Assembly: GCF_002104475.1 (NCBI RefSeq)
Contig: NZ_NBOF01000002.1
Location: forward strand, 992,001-1,056,000
Direction: 5' to 3'
DNA: 64,000 nt
Source of the DNA: Cognaticolwellia mytili
GTDB taxonomy: Bacteria; Pseudomonadota; Gammaproteobacteria; Enterobacterales; Alteromonadaceae
Shown here: piece by piece, positions 9,541 through 18,756 of the stretch
Numbering within the stretch: the first letter of the stretch is position 1
Layout of the letters: each line of letters starts with the position of its first letter
Notes under the pieces: model-generated
What the model was told of the DNA's origin: nothing
Database searches by the model: none
The model's input: the letters and a program-made list of their open reading frames with translations, nothing else
Program-made: the position numbers and the translations under genes

Positions 9541-10362
9541 ATGAACAGGTTATTTTATTCAAATATCAAGCAAGTGAAGCGCCTAGTCGTAATGACGCTC
9601 ATCACATTGCTAGCAGTTAATACCACATTACAAGCACAAGAGCTGAGCGCAGAACAAATCATCGCTAAAGCAAATTTAGCGGCTTATTACGCTGGTGACG
9701 ATGGTAGTGCCCAAGCTCGCATGATTATTGTTGATGAAAATGGCCAAAAGCAAATGCGCCAATTCATCATTTTACGCCAAGATAAAAAAGATTTAGGCGA
9801 CCAAAATATGCTGGTATTTTTCTCTCGCCCGAGCAATGTCAAAGACACCGTTTTTCGCGTTGAAAAGCACACTGAGCAAGACGATAACCGTTGGCTATAC
9901 TTACCCGCGCTTGATTTAGTAAAGCGTATTTCCGCTGGTGACAAACGTACCTCTTTTGTTGGCTCACACTTTTTTTACGAAGACGTTTCAGGCCGAAATC
10001 CTAATGAAGATTCTTTTTCTTTATTAAGTGAAGACGACAATAGTTACACCATAAAAGCAGTACCAAAAAACAAAAATAGTGTTGAGTTTAATTATTACAT
10101 CATCAACATTAGTAAAAGTAACTTTCTACCAACAGAGAGCACTTATTTTGATGCTCAAGCAAAACCGGTTAGAAAGATGACTGTACTAAAAGTTAAAAAT
10201 ATTACGGGTAATGCGACGGTAATGAAGTCTCGTATCACAGATCTGACGAACAATAGTTATACCGAAATGCAATTTCGTAAAGTAAAATATGATATTGGCT
10301 TGCCTAACAATATTTTCAGCGAGCGCAGCATGCGCACTCCACCTAAAGCCTGGTTAAAATAG
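9541..10362 (+). CDS. LolA-like outer-membrane lipoprotein-sorting family protein (periplasmic)
   Basis: A signal peptide (residues about 10-32, cleaved near LQAQE) precedes a domain of about 240 residues typical of the 'outer membrane lipoprotein-sorting protein' family linked to RND exporters. Recognisable blocks are DNRWLYLPALDLVKRIS, SFVGSHFFYEDVSGRNPNED and, at the end, LPNNIFSERSMR. The family has a half-barrel that can hold a lipid chain. The gene follows the RND permease by 31 bases with GGAGAG as ribosome binding site, and is followed by the barrel gene after 10 bases, so the three are one operon. It is likely a periplasmic shuttle between permease and barrel (inference from fold and context). 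Confidence 0.82.
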   Translation: MNRLFYSNIKQVKRLVVMTLITLLAVNTTLQAQELSAEQIIAKANLAAYYAGDDGSAQARMIIVDENGQKQMRQFIILRQDKKDLGDQNMLVFFSRPSNVKDTVFRVEKHTEQDDNRWLYLPALDLVKRISAGDKRTSFVGSHFFYEDVSGRNPNEDSFSLLSEDDNSYTIKAVPKNKNSVEFNYYIINISKSNFLPTESTYFDAQAKPVRKMTVLKVKNITGNATVMKSRITDLTNNSYTEMQFRKVKYDIGLPNNIFSERSMRTPPKAWLK

Positions 10363-10372
10363 AATATTATTG

Positions 10373-11755
10373 ATGAAATTTTCATTCTTACGCTCATTGT
10401 TGCCATTTATAGTTGCTTTACTTGCTGCAACGATTTTAGTGACTAGCCAACCAATACAAGCAATGCCTGCACAAAATAACCATGGCGGCTTTGATGTGCA
10501 TATTCCTGAGAATACTCCTGATAATATTAATGAGGAAGATGAAGACTGGGGTGATGATTGGGCTGAAGAGGAAGTAACATCACCTTGGCAAGTTACTGGC
10601 ATTATTGAAGCGGCTTATGGTCAGTTTCTACAAAGCAATATGACTGAAAAGTCATCATCGCTTAATGAAATAAGAGCTAGAATCAATATCGATTATAGTC
10701 ATTCCCTTTTTGAATTAGCGTGGAAAATCGACAGCCGTTATGATGCCGTATTAGATAAAAAAATTTGGCAAACTCGAGAGCTGAATGTCGCCGCCAGCCC
10801 ATTCAGCTTTCTTGACGTGAAAGTGGGTCGACAAGTACTCACTTGGGGAACCGGTGATTACCTTTTTTTAAATGATTTATTCGCCAAAGATTGGCAATCA
10901 TTTTTTTCAGGCCGAGCTGACGAATATTTAAAAGCTCCTTCCGATAGCATAAGAACCAATTGGTATTTTGATAACGTCAACTTCACTTTAGTATGGACAC
11001 CTGAATTTACACCAGATAATTACATTACCGGTGAGCGTTTTTCATTTTATTCACTGCAAATGCAGAAAATTGTTGCGCCACGTGAAACCTTTCCCGTAAC
11101 AAAAACCAATAATTCACAGTGGTCGGCACGACTAAATACTAGTGTAAATAATATCGAATTATCTCTTTATGGCTATCAAGGTTATTGGCCAACACCGCAG
11201 GGAGGTAAAGCAACGGTAGAAAACCAAGCACAAGGTTATTTTCCAAAATTAAATTCTTGGGGCTTTAGTGCGCTGACAACTTATGCTGGTGGAGTTATCA
11301 ATCTCGAATACAGCCGTTATAACAGCATTGAAGACAGGCACGGAAAAAACAACAATATAGCCAATGGCCAACACCGATTCTTGTTAGGTTACGAGCGAGA
11401 ACTTGCCAAGAACTTGACCGCCAGCGTGCAATATTACTTGGAACGCACTGCAAACTACCAAGCGCTTCTAGAAAACAGCACCACACCAGAACAAGTTGTT
11501 GATGAGAACCGACAGTTAATCACACTGCGTTTAACTTATCGTACTCAACAACAAACCTTAACCTATTCGCTGTTTAGCTTTTATTCACCAACCGATCATG
11601 ATGCTTATCTCAAACCAAGTATTAATTACCAATACAATGATCAATGGCTATTCAGCGCAGGTGCAAATGTATTTATTGGCAAAGATGACTATTCTTTTTT
11701 CGGTCAGCACCAAGACAACACAAATACGTGGTTGCGACTACGTTATGCGTATTAA
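10373..11755 (+). CDS. Outer-membrane beta-barrel protein of the RND/LolA-like operon
   Basis: After a signal peptide (cleavage near IQAMPA) comes an acidic linker (NEEDEDWGDDWAEEE) and then a region of about 390 residues of alternating, aromatic-rich strands ending in LRLRYAY, whose final aromatic residue fits recognition by the Bam machinery. The FLDVKVGRQVLTWGTGDYLFLNDLF block resembles DUF1302/alginate-export-like barrels. The function of this family is not well defined. As the third gene of the operon it could be the exit or insertion partner for the substrate of the RND permease. The ATG at 10373 is preferred over the overlapping TTG at 10370. Confidence 0.75.
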   Translation: MKFSFLRSLLPFIVALLAATILVTSQPIQAMPAQNNHGGFDVHIPENTPDNINEEDEDWGDDWAEEEVTSPWQVTGIIEAAYGQFLQSNMTEKSSSLNEIRARINIDYSHSLFELAWKIDSRYDAVLDKKIWQTRELNVAASPFSFLDVKVGRQVLTWGTGDYLFLNDLFAKDWQSFFSGRADEYLKAPSDSIRTNWYFDNVNFTLVWTPEFTPDNYITGERFSFYSLQMQKIVAPRETFPVTKTNNSQWSARLNTSVNNIELSLYGYQGYWPTPQGGKATVENQAQGYFPKLNSWGFSALTTYAGGVINLEYSRYNSIEDRHGKNNNIANGQHRFLLGYERELAKNLTASVQYYLERTANYQALLENSTTPEQVVDENRQLITLRLTYRTQQQTLTYSLFSFYSPTDHDAYLKPSINYQYNDQWLFSAGANVFIGKDDYSFFGQHQDNTNTWLRLRYAY

Positions 11756-11830
11756 ACCACCTGAATTTGTGCCTAGTTTATTAATGTAGTTACTACAACT
11801 TTTCGACGCTAGTTATAAAAAGGAACGAAT

Positions 11831-12391
11831 ATGAGAGCAATATATATTTTGGCTTTATTTGTCACAACGCAGTTAAATGCTGCTCAACTTACGGATGAAC
11901 AACAGCTAGAGATAAAAGCAAGGCAAATAACCAAAAAATTCGCTACTGAGCTGAAAGAAAATTTACAGTCAGCAATTAAAACCGGAGGGTTAATAGCAGG
12001 CGTTAAGGTATGCAATAGCAAGGCCCCTGAAATTGCTAAAAACTATTCAATGGCAGGCTGGGAAATTGGCAGAACAAGCTTAAAAACACGTAACACAGCG
12101 AATAAGCCAACAGATAAAGAAAACATTATTTTGGAAAACTTTGCCAAAAAACAACTTGCGGGACAAGATATAGCAAGCTTGAGTTATTCAAATTACAACA
12201 CCAAAACCAAGCAATACCATTTTATGAAAGCGATCCCGACAAATCAGATATGCTTGGCATGCCACGGGGAAAATATTGCCCCTGAACTTAGCAATGAAAT
12301 AGACAAACTCTATCCCTCAGATCAAGCCAAGGGTTTTAAACTGGGCGATTTGAGAGGAGCGTTTAGCTTGACGTATAAACAAAGCGAATAA
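11831..12391 (+). CDS. Periplasmic DUF3365 family protein with one c-type haem motif
   Basis: The 186-residue protein has a signal peptide (cut near LNAAQL) and one CLACH haem-binding motif close to the C terminus (around residue 141), in the DUF3365 (Tll0287-like) fold. Such domains bind haem c and are thought to sense redox state or small ligands, either alone or fused to signalling proteins; here the domain stands alone. The DNA before the ATG holds AAAGGA at good spacing. It lies 75 bases after the barrel gene and may be co-transcribed with the RND operon or have its own promoter. The partner is unknown. Confidence 0.8.
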   Translation: MRAIYILALFVTTQLNAAQLTDEQQLEIKARQITKKFATELKENLQSAIKTGGLIAGVKVCNSKAPEIAKNYSMAGWEIGRTSLKTRNTANKPTDKENIILENFAKKQLAGQDIASLSYSNYNTKTKQYHFMKAIPTNQICLACHGENIAPELSNEIDKLYPSDQAKGFKLGDLRGAFSLTYKQSE

Positions 12392-12659
12392 TTACCGCGG
12401 TACTATTGAGTGCCCTCTACTTGGGCAAAAGTACTAGCCAGTATTTTAGTGTTACTGCACTTACTTCAGTATACACTTTCGAGAGAGGTACTCTTAGCTA
12501 ACAAGGCTATTCACATTATTGATACTAACGTTTGGTTTTTCATAACAGCAGCAGTTTTAGGTTAAATTCAATATAGCCTCTTCGATAATTTGTTTAGCGC
12601 TCAATCTCAAAAGGAGCCCGTAACCAGACGAGCTAACTCAAGTTTAAATTAACCAACAA

Positions 12660-12983
12660 TTATCGTATCAAAAAAAAGCCCCAACTAGCGATTAACAATA
12701 GCCAAGGTAATATCATAACTAATCGATTCTGCGAAGCGTCAATATTACTGTTTGCTGAATCACTGCCGATTGGTTCTGATGCGGTTTTCACTTGTGAGTT
12801 TTTTTTTCGTTGTTTATCTCGCTCACGTGCCTTAATTTTTTGCTGTTTTTTATATTCACTAATGCCTTTTTCAATACCTTGAGCAATCAATTTTGTTTGC
12901 TCTTTAGTCTGACCCTTTTTTTGGGTACCTTTGGCGATACGTAACGCTTCTTGTTGCACTTCTGTTGATACTTTAGCGGTCAA
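12660..12983 (-). CDS. DUF2956 family small membrane-anchored protein
   Basis: The N-terminal half (EVQQEALRIAKGTQKKGQTK through LIAQGIEKGISEYKKQQ) matches DUF2956, a family found in Vibrio, Shewanella and relatives. A highly basic stretch (KIKARERDKQRKKN) follows, then a Ser/Asn-rich linker and one C-terminal membrane helix ending SWGFFLIR. It is thus a tail-anchored protein with a basic cytoplasmic domain. The function is unknown. The gene stands alone. The 268 bases between it and the DUF3365 gene contain only a weak hairpin (TGCCC/GGGCA near 12411-12427) and no gene I can support. Confidence 0.8.
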   Translation of the reverse strand: MTAKVSTEVQQEALRIAKGTQKKGQTKEQTKLIAQGIEKGISEYKKQQKIKARERDKQRKKNSQVKTASEPIGSDSANSNIDASQNRLVMILPWLLLIASWGFFLIR

Positions 12984-13133
12984 AAGTAAACCTCTGCTCT
13001 CATTGATAATGTGATTATAATGCCATTAATATTTCATAAATTTAAGTACAATACTTGTTAGTTTATGTTTGCTGCGGCAAACTATTAATAAGTCACCTTA
13101 TTGACCGTCAATTCCAACAGAATAGAGAAAAAA

Positions 13134-13766
13134 ATGAGCGATTCACTGAGCACAGCAAAAAATCAAATAATACAAATGTTATCAATGCAAGACGCGATGA
13201 ATTCACGGGTCAGTGAAACATGGCGAGATAACAACTATGAATGGTATCGTGCCATTTGGGTTGAATGTGCTGAAATGTTAGATCACCACGGTTGGAAGTG
13301 GTGGAAACATCAAGAAATCGACGTTGCACAAGTACAATTGGAATTAGTTGATATTTTCCATTTTGGTTTAAGCCTACGCTTAATGGCAGGCGGTACGGTT
13401 GAAGAAATAACTGAAACCTTATCAACAGAGTTAACTCAAAACAGCGGAGAGCAAGACTTCAAAATTGCCCTTGAAAACTTAGCTTCAGCGGCCGTTAGCC
13501 ATAAAGCATTTGATGCCGTAGCATTAGCTGATTGTATGCGTTTGATGTCGATGGATTTAAATGAACTTTTCCGCCAATACGTAGGTAAAAACACTTTAAA
13601 CTTTTTCCGCCAAGATCACGGCTACAAAGAAGGTAGCTACATTAAAATCTGGCACGGTGAAGAAGACAACGAAGTGCTAGCCAATTTAGTTAACACCTTA
13701 GATGCTAGCGCGACAGATTTCCAACAGCAACTTTACGCTGCACTTGAAGCTAAATATCCGAGCTAA
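13134..13766 (+). CDS. All-alpha dUTP diphosphatase (dUTPase_2 family)
   Basis: The protein resembles the dimeric, all-alpha dUTPases of the MazG-like superfamily, which hydrolyse dUTP (and dUDP) to dUMP and keep uracil out of DNA. The metal-binding helices are visible: EWYRAIWVECAEMLDHHGWK (ExxE-type) and QLELVDIFHFGLSL (ExxD), and near the C terminus FFRQDHGYKEGSY. This type differs from the trimeric Dut enzyme. An upstream TTG at 13101 would add 11 residues, but the ATG at 13134 follows GAGAAAAA and begins MSDSLSTAKN, which is preferred. The gene is single. Confidence 0.85.
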   Translation: MSDSLSTAKNQIIQMLSMQDAMNSRVSETWRDNNYEWYRAIWVECAEMLDHHGWKWWKHQEIDVAQVQLELVDIFHFGLSLRLMAGGTVEEITETLSTELTQNSGEQDFKIALENLASAAVSHKAFDAVALADCMRLMSMDLNELFRQYVGKNTLNFFRQDHGYKEGSYIKIWHGEEDNEVLANLVNTLDASATDFQQQLYAALEAKYPS

Positions 13767-13942
13767 ACATCACATTACGAATAAGCGTATAATACGAATA
13801 AAATCAACCAGTTAACTAGCTCACCCTAGTTGGCTCTGTCGATTACTTTTATCTAGAGCCCATAATTATATCTCTGGCGCAATTTTTGCTTTATCTAAAT
13901 ACTTAAGATAAACGTCAAGAATTTGAACTGCCGGAGATGTAT

Positions 13943-14602
13943 ATGGAACTCATTCTATTTGCCATGATCAGCCTTATTGTAATTGTTGCTATGTTAGCGA
14001 GTCGACTAACCGATAATAGCTTTCCTTTTCCTTTTGATCGAAAAACTGCCATTTTCACGCCTGCAGAAAAAAATTTTCAGAATCTCGTTGAACAAGCAAT
14101 GGGAGATAGGTATCGCATAATTAATCGTGTCAAGCTTGCAGATATTGTCACCATTCGCAACGGCGTATCTAATCGTGCAGGTCAAACTGCTGCTAATAAT
14201 GCTAATAGTAAATATCTAGACTTTGTCATTTGCGACCGAGATTCAATGAAACTTTTAGGTGCTATTGATTTAGTTGATACTAAAGGCAAAGGCTACAAAG
14301 TTAAGAAAGACTGGTTTGTTAGTGGCGCACTTGAAGCTGCTGCAGTTCCTCACATTCGTATTAAAGTAAAAGCAAATTACACCGTAGATGAAATTCGCGC
14401 TTGTATTAACAGCCGTATTTTAGGTAATAATGCCCCATCACCAAAAGTAAAAGGTCGAGTTATTCCGGCAGCGTTGGTTAAAGCACGTCCACGTTCAGCG
14501 GCCGCATTATCACCAGCAGCTGCTCAAGCTCAGCTACAAAAAGATGCGCCAGCAATGGCAAGACAGCTCTCGTCATCACAAGTAGCTGCATTACCCCACT
14601 AA
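13943..14602 (+). CDS. DUF2726 domain protein with N-terminal membrane anchor
   Basis: One N-terminal membrane helix (LILFAMISLIVIVAMLA) is followed by a DUF2726 domain (about residues 35-150: FTPAEKNFQNLVEQAMG, YLDFVICDRDSMKLLGAIDL, then EAAAVPHIRIKV). DUF2726 resembles restriction-endonuclease-like folds, and its D...D/E-x-K-like core may be seen in YLDFVIC/GAIDLVD, but no activity is established. The C-terminal part is Ala/Pro/Ser-rich and probably disordered. The ATG at 13943 has GGAG six bases upstream; the ATG at 13937 lacks that spacing. A strong terminator follows. Confidence 0.8.
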   Translation: MELILFAMISLIVIVAMLASRLTDNSFPFPFDRKTAIFTPAEKNFQNLVEQAMGDRYRIINRVKLADIVTIRNGVSNRAGQTAANNANSKYLDFVICDRDSMKLLGAIDLVDTKGKGYKVKKDWFVSGALEAAAVPHIRIKVKANYTVDEIRACINSRILGNNAPSPKVKGRVIPAALVKARPRSAAALSPAAAQAQLQKDAPAMARQLSSSQVAALPH

Positions 14603-14630
14603 CCTTTTTCAGCATCATTGGATAAACAAA

Positions 14631-14656
14631 AAGCAGACGTATATGTCTGCTTTTTT
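14631..14656 (+). terminator. Rho-independent terminator after the DUF2726 gene
   Basis: AAGCAGAC (14631-14638) pairs perfectly with GTCTGCTT (14645-14652) around a six-base loop, and a run of six T follows from 14651. Confidence 0.9.
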
Positions 14657-14820
14657 GCTGTTATAAATAAGACTAACCGAGCTGATCTTATTCATCATAA
14701 GTCTACTAATATGCTATGAAGTTGATCAATTAGATATTCCAATTGATATCAGTCGCGCTATAATTCAGACATAAGCAAGAGCGAAAGTATATCGCAACAT
14801 ATTCAATAGGATTACAGTAA

Positions 14821-15531
14821 ATGAAAGCAGGTATAATTGGAGCAATGGAACCAGAAGTTGCTATATTAAAAAGTAAGTTACTCAATTGCGAAACAACAAC
14901 TCATGCTGGCTATACCTTTTATCAAGGACAGTTAAACGATAACGATGTTGTAATCGTGCAATCAGGAATAGGTAAAGTGCCTGCAGCTTTAGCTACGGCA
15001 ATTCTTATTGATAAGTTTCAACCTGACTATATAGTAAACACAGGCTCTGCCGGCGGTTTTGATCAATTATTAAAGGTTGGAGATATTGTTATAAGCTCTG
15101 AAGTCCGTTACCACGATGTTGACGTTACCGCTTTTGGTTACGAGGTGGGTCAGTTACCTGCTAACCCACCCGCCTATCTACCACATCCTGAGTTAATTGC
15201 AGCCGCAAAGATAGGTATTAGTTCACTTGAGAATATTCAAACCTTAGTTGGCCTTATCACTACCGGTGATACTTTTATGACTAAAGAAGAAGATATTGCA
15301 AAAGCAAAAGCAAACTTCCCTACGATGGCTGCGGTTGAAATGGAAGGTGCTGCTATTGCCAACACTTGTCATCAGTTTGATATCCCATTTGTTATTATTC
15401 GGTCAATGTCTGATATCGCAGGCAAGGAATCACCAAGCTCTTTCGAAGCATATTTAGAAACCGCTTCAATTAATTCCTCCCAGTTAGTTATCAGTATGCT
15501 AGATGCCTTGAAAGGAAAGTCATTAAACTAA
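14821..15531 (+). CDS. mtnN: 5'-methylthioadenosine/S-adenosylhomocysteine nucleosidase
   Basis: This 236-residue enzyme splits methylthioadenosine and S-adenosylhomocysteine to adenine and the thioribose or ribosyl-homocysteine products, serving methionine salvage and AI-2 precursor formation. Typical blocks are the MKAGIIGAMEPEV start, NTGSAGGF, the catalytic Glu region TGDTFM and AAVEMEGAAIA, and the purine-binding RSMSDIA with its key Asp. The length equals that of E. coli MtnN. The stop overlaps the start of the next gene by one base (TAATG), so the two are translationally coupled. Confidence 0.95.
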   Translation: MKAGIIGAMEPEVAILKSKLLNCETTTHAGYTFYQGQLNDNDVVIVQSGIGKVPAALATAILIDKFQPDYIVNTGSAGGFDQLLKVGDIVISSEVRYHDVDVTAFGYEVGQLPANPPAYLPHPELIAAAKIGISSLENIQTLVGLITTGDTFMTKEEDIAKAKANFPTMAAVEMEGAAIANTCHQFDIPFVIIRSMSDIAGKESPSSFEAYLETASINSSQLVISMLDALKGKSLN

Positions 15532-16508
15532 TGGAGGGCTTGATTAACATTTTAGCCAGTACACATTTGTACTCTACTGCTGTTATGCTGTTATTAATAA
15601 TCGCATTAAAAGCATTAATTGGTGTATTTGTTACTCAGCAACCTTTGGCATTTTTTAACTTTTATTGTCAACGCTTAGCCGATAAAGTTAATAAAACTAA
15701 TAATAGCGCTAGGCAACAAAATATATCAGGTTTGATAGCTATACTTGTTACCCTAGCTCCCCTTTTAGCAATTTTATGGCTATTTGAAACCTTCATTGAA
15801 GTAACTTGGCTTTGGCACGGGTTACTATTGTATTTTGCGCTAGGTAATATTGGTTTAGGTAAAATAAATAAGCATATTGCTCGTGAACTTGTCGCTAATA
15901 ATAACTATTTGGCAAAACAAGCAACATCATCTTTGTTGTTACGAGAAACCGATAAATTATCTACATTAGGCATCAGCAAAGCTTGTATTGAAATGCAGAT
16001 ATTGCGTAGTTCACAACAATTGGTTTGTGTTGGATTTTATTATCTTATTTTTGGCCCTCTTGCCGCTCTGACCTTTCGCTTACTGTTAGAAATGCATTAC
16101 GTTTGGAATATAAAAATTTTTCGTTTTATCCATTTTGGTGCTGCTGTTAACCATATTGTTAAATTACTGCAATGGCCACCTTCGCGGATACTCTCGTTAA
16201 TTTTACTGCTCGGCACGGTCGGCCAGAATACCAAACTTTGCTGGCGCTTGACCCGTGGAAAATATTTTCGCATAGGTAATGATTTGTTATTACACATTCT
16301 AGCTTTAAGTTTAGAAATTAAACTTGGCGGCGTTGCTATGTATAAAGGCAACAAACTCCGTAAAGTAAGCTTTAATGACCAGGCAAGACAACCACAAGCT
16401 ACTGATATAATTCATGCTAGTAAGCGTATTAATTACGCGCTATACATTTGTATACTACTCGTCATGATGGTTGCAATTATGTCTTACGCTAACTCAGGAC
16501 AAGGTTAG
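15531..16508 (+). CDS. CobD/CbiB-like integral membrane protein
   Basis: The 325-residue protein has about five hydrophobic helices and the layout of CobD/CbiB, the enzyme that attaches aminopropanol to adenosylcobyric acid: an N-terminal helix, an LVTLAPLLAILWLFE helix, a conserved ETDKLSTLGISKACIEMQILRS-like loop, and a C-terminal FRIGND segment. No other cobalamin gene is nearby, and the match is distant, so it may be a paralogue with another role; similar CobD-like genes next to mtnN are known in Alteromonadales. AAAGGAAAG upstream of the ATG and the one-base overlap with mtnN support one operon. Confidence 0.65.
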   Translation: MEGLINILASTHLYSTAVMLLLIIALKALIGVFVTQQPLAFFNFYCQRLADKVNKTNNSARQQNISGLIAILVTLAPLLAILWLFETFIEVTWLWHGLLLYFALGNIGLGKINKHIARELVANNNYLAKQATSSLLLRETDKLSTLGISKACIEMQILRSSQQLVCVGFYYLIFGPLAALTFRLLLEMHYVWNIKIFRFIHFGAAVNHIVKLLQWPPSRILSLILLLGTVGQNTKLCWRLTRGKYFRIGNDLLLHILALSLEIKLGGVAMYKGNKLRKVSFNDQARQPQATDIIHASKRINYALYICILLVMMVAIMSYANSGQG

Positions 16509-16588
16509 TTTTTGGAGCTTTAATAAAAATAGTTAAGAATTATTTCTACCACAAAAATCAGTATTACTTGCGTCAATAAGGAACTAAA

Positions 16589-16978
16589 ATGAATTTTTTA
16601 AAATCAACATTAATATTACTACTCAGTCTTGCTAGCTTTATTAGTTTTGCTGAGCAAACAGCAACAATTTCACAACAAGATTTACTCGCCTTAATGGCTA
16701 CACCTGCAAGCAAAACAATAATATTAGACGTTCGCACAGCAAAAGAATTCTCCCAAGGCCATATCAAGGGCGCGATTAATATCAGCCATGATCAAATCAA
16801 AACTAATTTGAGTAAAATCATAGGCTATAAAAACCAAACTGTTGTCGTTCATTGTCGCTCTGGACGTCGAGCAGTGAGTGCTGAAAATGTACTTCGAGCA
16901 GCGGGCTTTAGTGATCTTCGCCATCTTGATGGCGACATGAATGGCTGGCAAGCCGCTAATTTACCTCTTATTAAATAG
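16589..16978 (+). CDS. Periplasmic single-domain rhodanese (PspE-like)
   Basis: A signal peptide (cleaved near SFAEQ) is followed by one rhodanese domain. The active-site loop is CRSGRR with the catalytic Cys in VVVHCRSGRRA; the ILDVRTAKEFSQGHIKGAIN motif is the usual CH2-type signature. Such exported rhodaneses transfer sulfane sulfur from thiosulfate or persulfides in the periplasm. It follows the CobD-like gene by 80 bases and has AAGGAAC upstream of its ATG. The TRIC gene starts 12 bases after its stop. Confidence 0.9.
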   Translation: MNFLKSTLILLLSLASFISFAEQTATISQQDLLALMATPASKTIILDVRTAKEFSQGHIKGAINISHDQIKTNLSKIIGYKNQTVVVHCRSGRRAVSAENVLRAAGFSDLRHLDGDMNGWQAANLPLIK

Positions 16979-16990
16979 CGATAATAATAG

Positions 16991-17626
16991 ATGTTAGAAC
17001 TACTCTACTGGCTTAATCTTTTTGGTGTTGTTGTTTTTGCCTTTTCTGGGGCATTAATGGCGGGACGTTATAAGCTGGATCCCTTTGGAGTAGTTGTCTT
17101 ATCTGCCGTCACTGCTATTGGTGGCGGTACTATTCGCGATGTAATGTTACAAACCCCGGTTTTCTGGTTAAAAGATCCGATATATTTATATTTTATTTTG
17201 GCAACCGCAGTATTAACTATTGTATTTATTCGTTGTCCAAAGCGAATTCCTAAAAAGTTTTTACTCATATCTGACGCATTTGGTTTAGCACTATTTGCCG
17301 TTTTAGGAACGGAAAAAGCTTTAAGCTTAGGAGTAGCAATACCTGTAGCCGTTATAATGGGCACGGTGACCGGAGTTGCAGGTGGCATGATACGCGATGT
17401 ACTTTGCAATGTAATTCCGATGATATTACGACAAGAAATCTATGCGACGGCGGCGATACTAGGCGGCGCACTATATACTTTATTAACCCATTACTCGGTC
17501 CCTGAGCATATTGCTATTGTATTGGCAATATTAAGCGCTCTTATGCTACGTTTAGCGGCCATCTATTGGCGTGTCAGCTTACCGGCATTTCAAATATTAG
17601 AAAAAGAAAGCAAGGAAGACAGATGA
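16991..17626 (+). CDS. TRIC-family cation channel protein (YicG/UPF0126 type)
   Basis: The protein of 211 residues has seven membrane helices in two repeats of three plus one. Each repeat carries the Gly-rich signature of bacterial TRIC channels (VTAIGGGTIRDVML and GTVTGVAGGMIRDVLC). Bacterial TRIC proteins form trimeric potassium- and sodium-permeable channels; the physiological role is uncertain. It is the last gene of the mtnN, CobD-like, rhodanese, TRIC cluster. The following 225 bases hold no gene that I can support. Confidence 0.9.
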   Translation: MLELLYWLNLFGVVVFAFSGALMAGRYKLDPFGVVVLSAVTAIGGGTIRDVMLQTPVFWLKDPIYLYFILATAVLTIVFIRCPKRIPKKFLLISDAFGLALFAVLGTEKALSLGVAIPVAVIMGTVTGVAGGMIRDVLCNVIPMILRQEIYATAAILGGALYTLLTHYSVPEHIAIVLAILSALMLRLAAIYWRVSLPAFQILEKESKEDR

Positions 17627-17851
17627 GAGTGAGTACTACGATTGAAACTTTCTGCTTTATATGCAACCGAGTTAGAAATCTACCGTTATCTGTATACTGC
17701 ATTTTGCGCTAGCATAACTCTACAACTGCATTTTCAAGTAGATTAGTTATAGAAAGCGATCCCCCTGAACAGTGATAAAGTATTGAAAAACAACCTAAGT
17801 AGTTTGCCTAACACTTGGATAATTAAATAACAACACCTTAAAAATCAACAG

Positions 17852-18175
17852 TTAAGCTTCGATACCCCAACCATCATTAAAACCTTTAAATTTGGCCGCT
17901 AGTAGCTCAAATTCAGCTTCTTGGGCGACAATTGCATCATAACTTGGTGTCATACTAACGATGCAATTTACATCCCAAACATTAGGCATTTCATCTGGTA
18001 CTAATTCCACAGCCATTTCAGGTGCTTGTTCAGCCAAATGTGCAACCATAGCTTGAGCACTTTCTTCTTTTTCAAATAGCTGAAAAAAGACTATCTTGTG
18101 TAGCACAGTTAAATCAATACCTGCATCATGCATTTCAGCAAGTACTTGGCCAGTTTCATCATGTGGAAATGTCAT
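17852..18175 (-). CDS. RraB-family ribonuclease E inhibitor-like protein
   Basis: The 107-residue protein has the ferredoxin-like RraB fold pattern: an acidic N-terminal helix (ETGQVLAEMHDAGIDLT), a central IVFFQLFEKEESAQAM strand-helix pair, and the conserved end FKGFNDGWGIEA, which matches YDGWGT of E. coli RraB. RraB binds RNase E and changes degradosome activity. This one lacks the acidic C-terminal tail of E. coli RraB, so binding to RNase E is not certain. Confidence 0.75.
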   Translation of the reverse strand: MTFPHDETGQVLAEMHDAGIDLTVLHKIVFFQLFEKEESAQAMVAHLAEQAPEMAVELVPDEMPNVWDVNCIVSMTPSYDAIVAQEAEFELLAAKFKGFNDGWGIEA

Positions 18176-18267
18176 AGAGAAATAGTTTTTATAAGAATGT
18201 TAGCGCTATTATAACCTTAAAATTACTCAATAGTTCTACATCATATAGAATATTTATAATAAATAAT

Positions 18268-18756
18268 TTACTGCTGAAAAGCGCAAATATTTTGCTGACA
18301 ACTTAGCAATACTTGTGGTGAACTTTTTGGGCAGGTCGCTAAGGTTGTATATTGTGTTTTTAGCTTCTTTAGCAAAGATGCACCAATATTATTAATCGCA
18401 ACGGAACAGTCGATATTCTTAAAGTTTACTTTTATCACTTGGCATTGTTGCACTGAAATACAGGTGAGATTTTTCACTACTATTTGTTCAAATTGCTTAA
18501 CAACACGAATACCGTCAGTAATATTCGTTATGCTTTTAGATTTGGACACTTCAACTGGCTGCTGCATGCCATTAGCTATAGTTTTACGTTCGCGAATCCT
18601 TTCCCGTCGTATTGTTTCAGCTTGTGATGCTTCTTCTAATTGCTTTTTTAATGCAGTCGTTGATTTTTCATTTTCATTCAGCAAGTAACCTAAACCAAGC
18701 AATATCGCCACAAAGCCTGATAACACAAGCATGGTTATCATTAGCCACTTACGCAT
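18268..18756 (-). CDS. Membrane-anchored periplasmic protein of unknown function, six cysteines
   Basis: I do not recognise this gene. One N-terminal membrane helix (residues 5-26) is followed by a charged helix likely to form a coiled coil (about 30-62), then a domain of about 80 residues in which all six cysteines lie (LTCISVQQCQ, IDCSV, ATCPKS, LSCQQNICAF). Outside the membrane these probably form three disulfides. Its start codon overlaps the stop of the upstream DUF4136 lipoprotein by one base, so the two are coupled and may act together in the envelope. Confidence 0.6.
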   Translation of the reverse strand: MRKWLMITMLVLSGFVAILLGLGYLLNENEKSTTALKKQLEEASQAETIRRERIRERKTIANGMQQPVEVSKSKSITNITDGIRVVKQFEQIVVKNLTCISVQQCQVIKVNFKNIDCSVAINNIGASLLKKLKTQYTTLATCPKSSPQVLLSCQQNICAFQQ

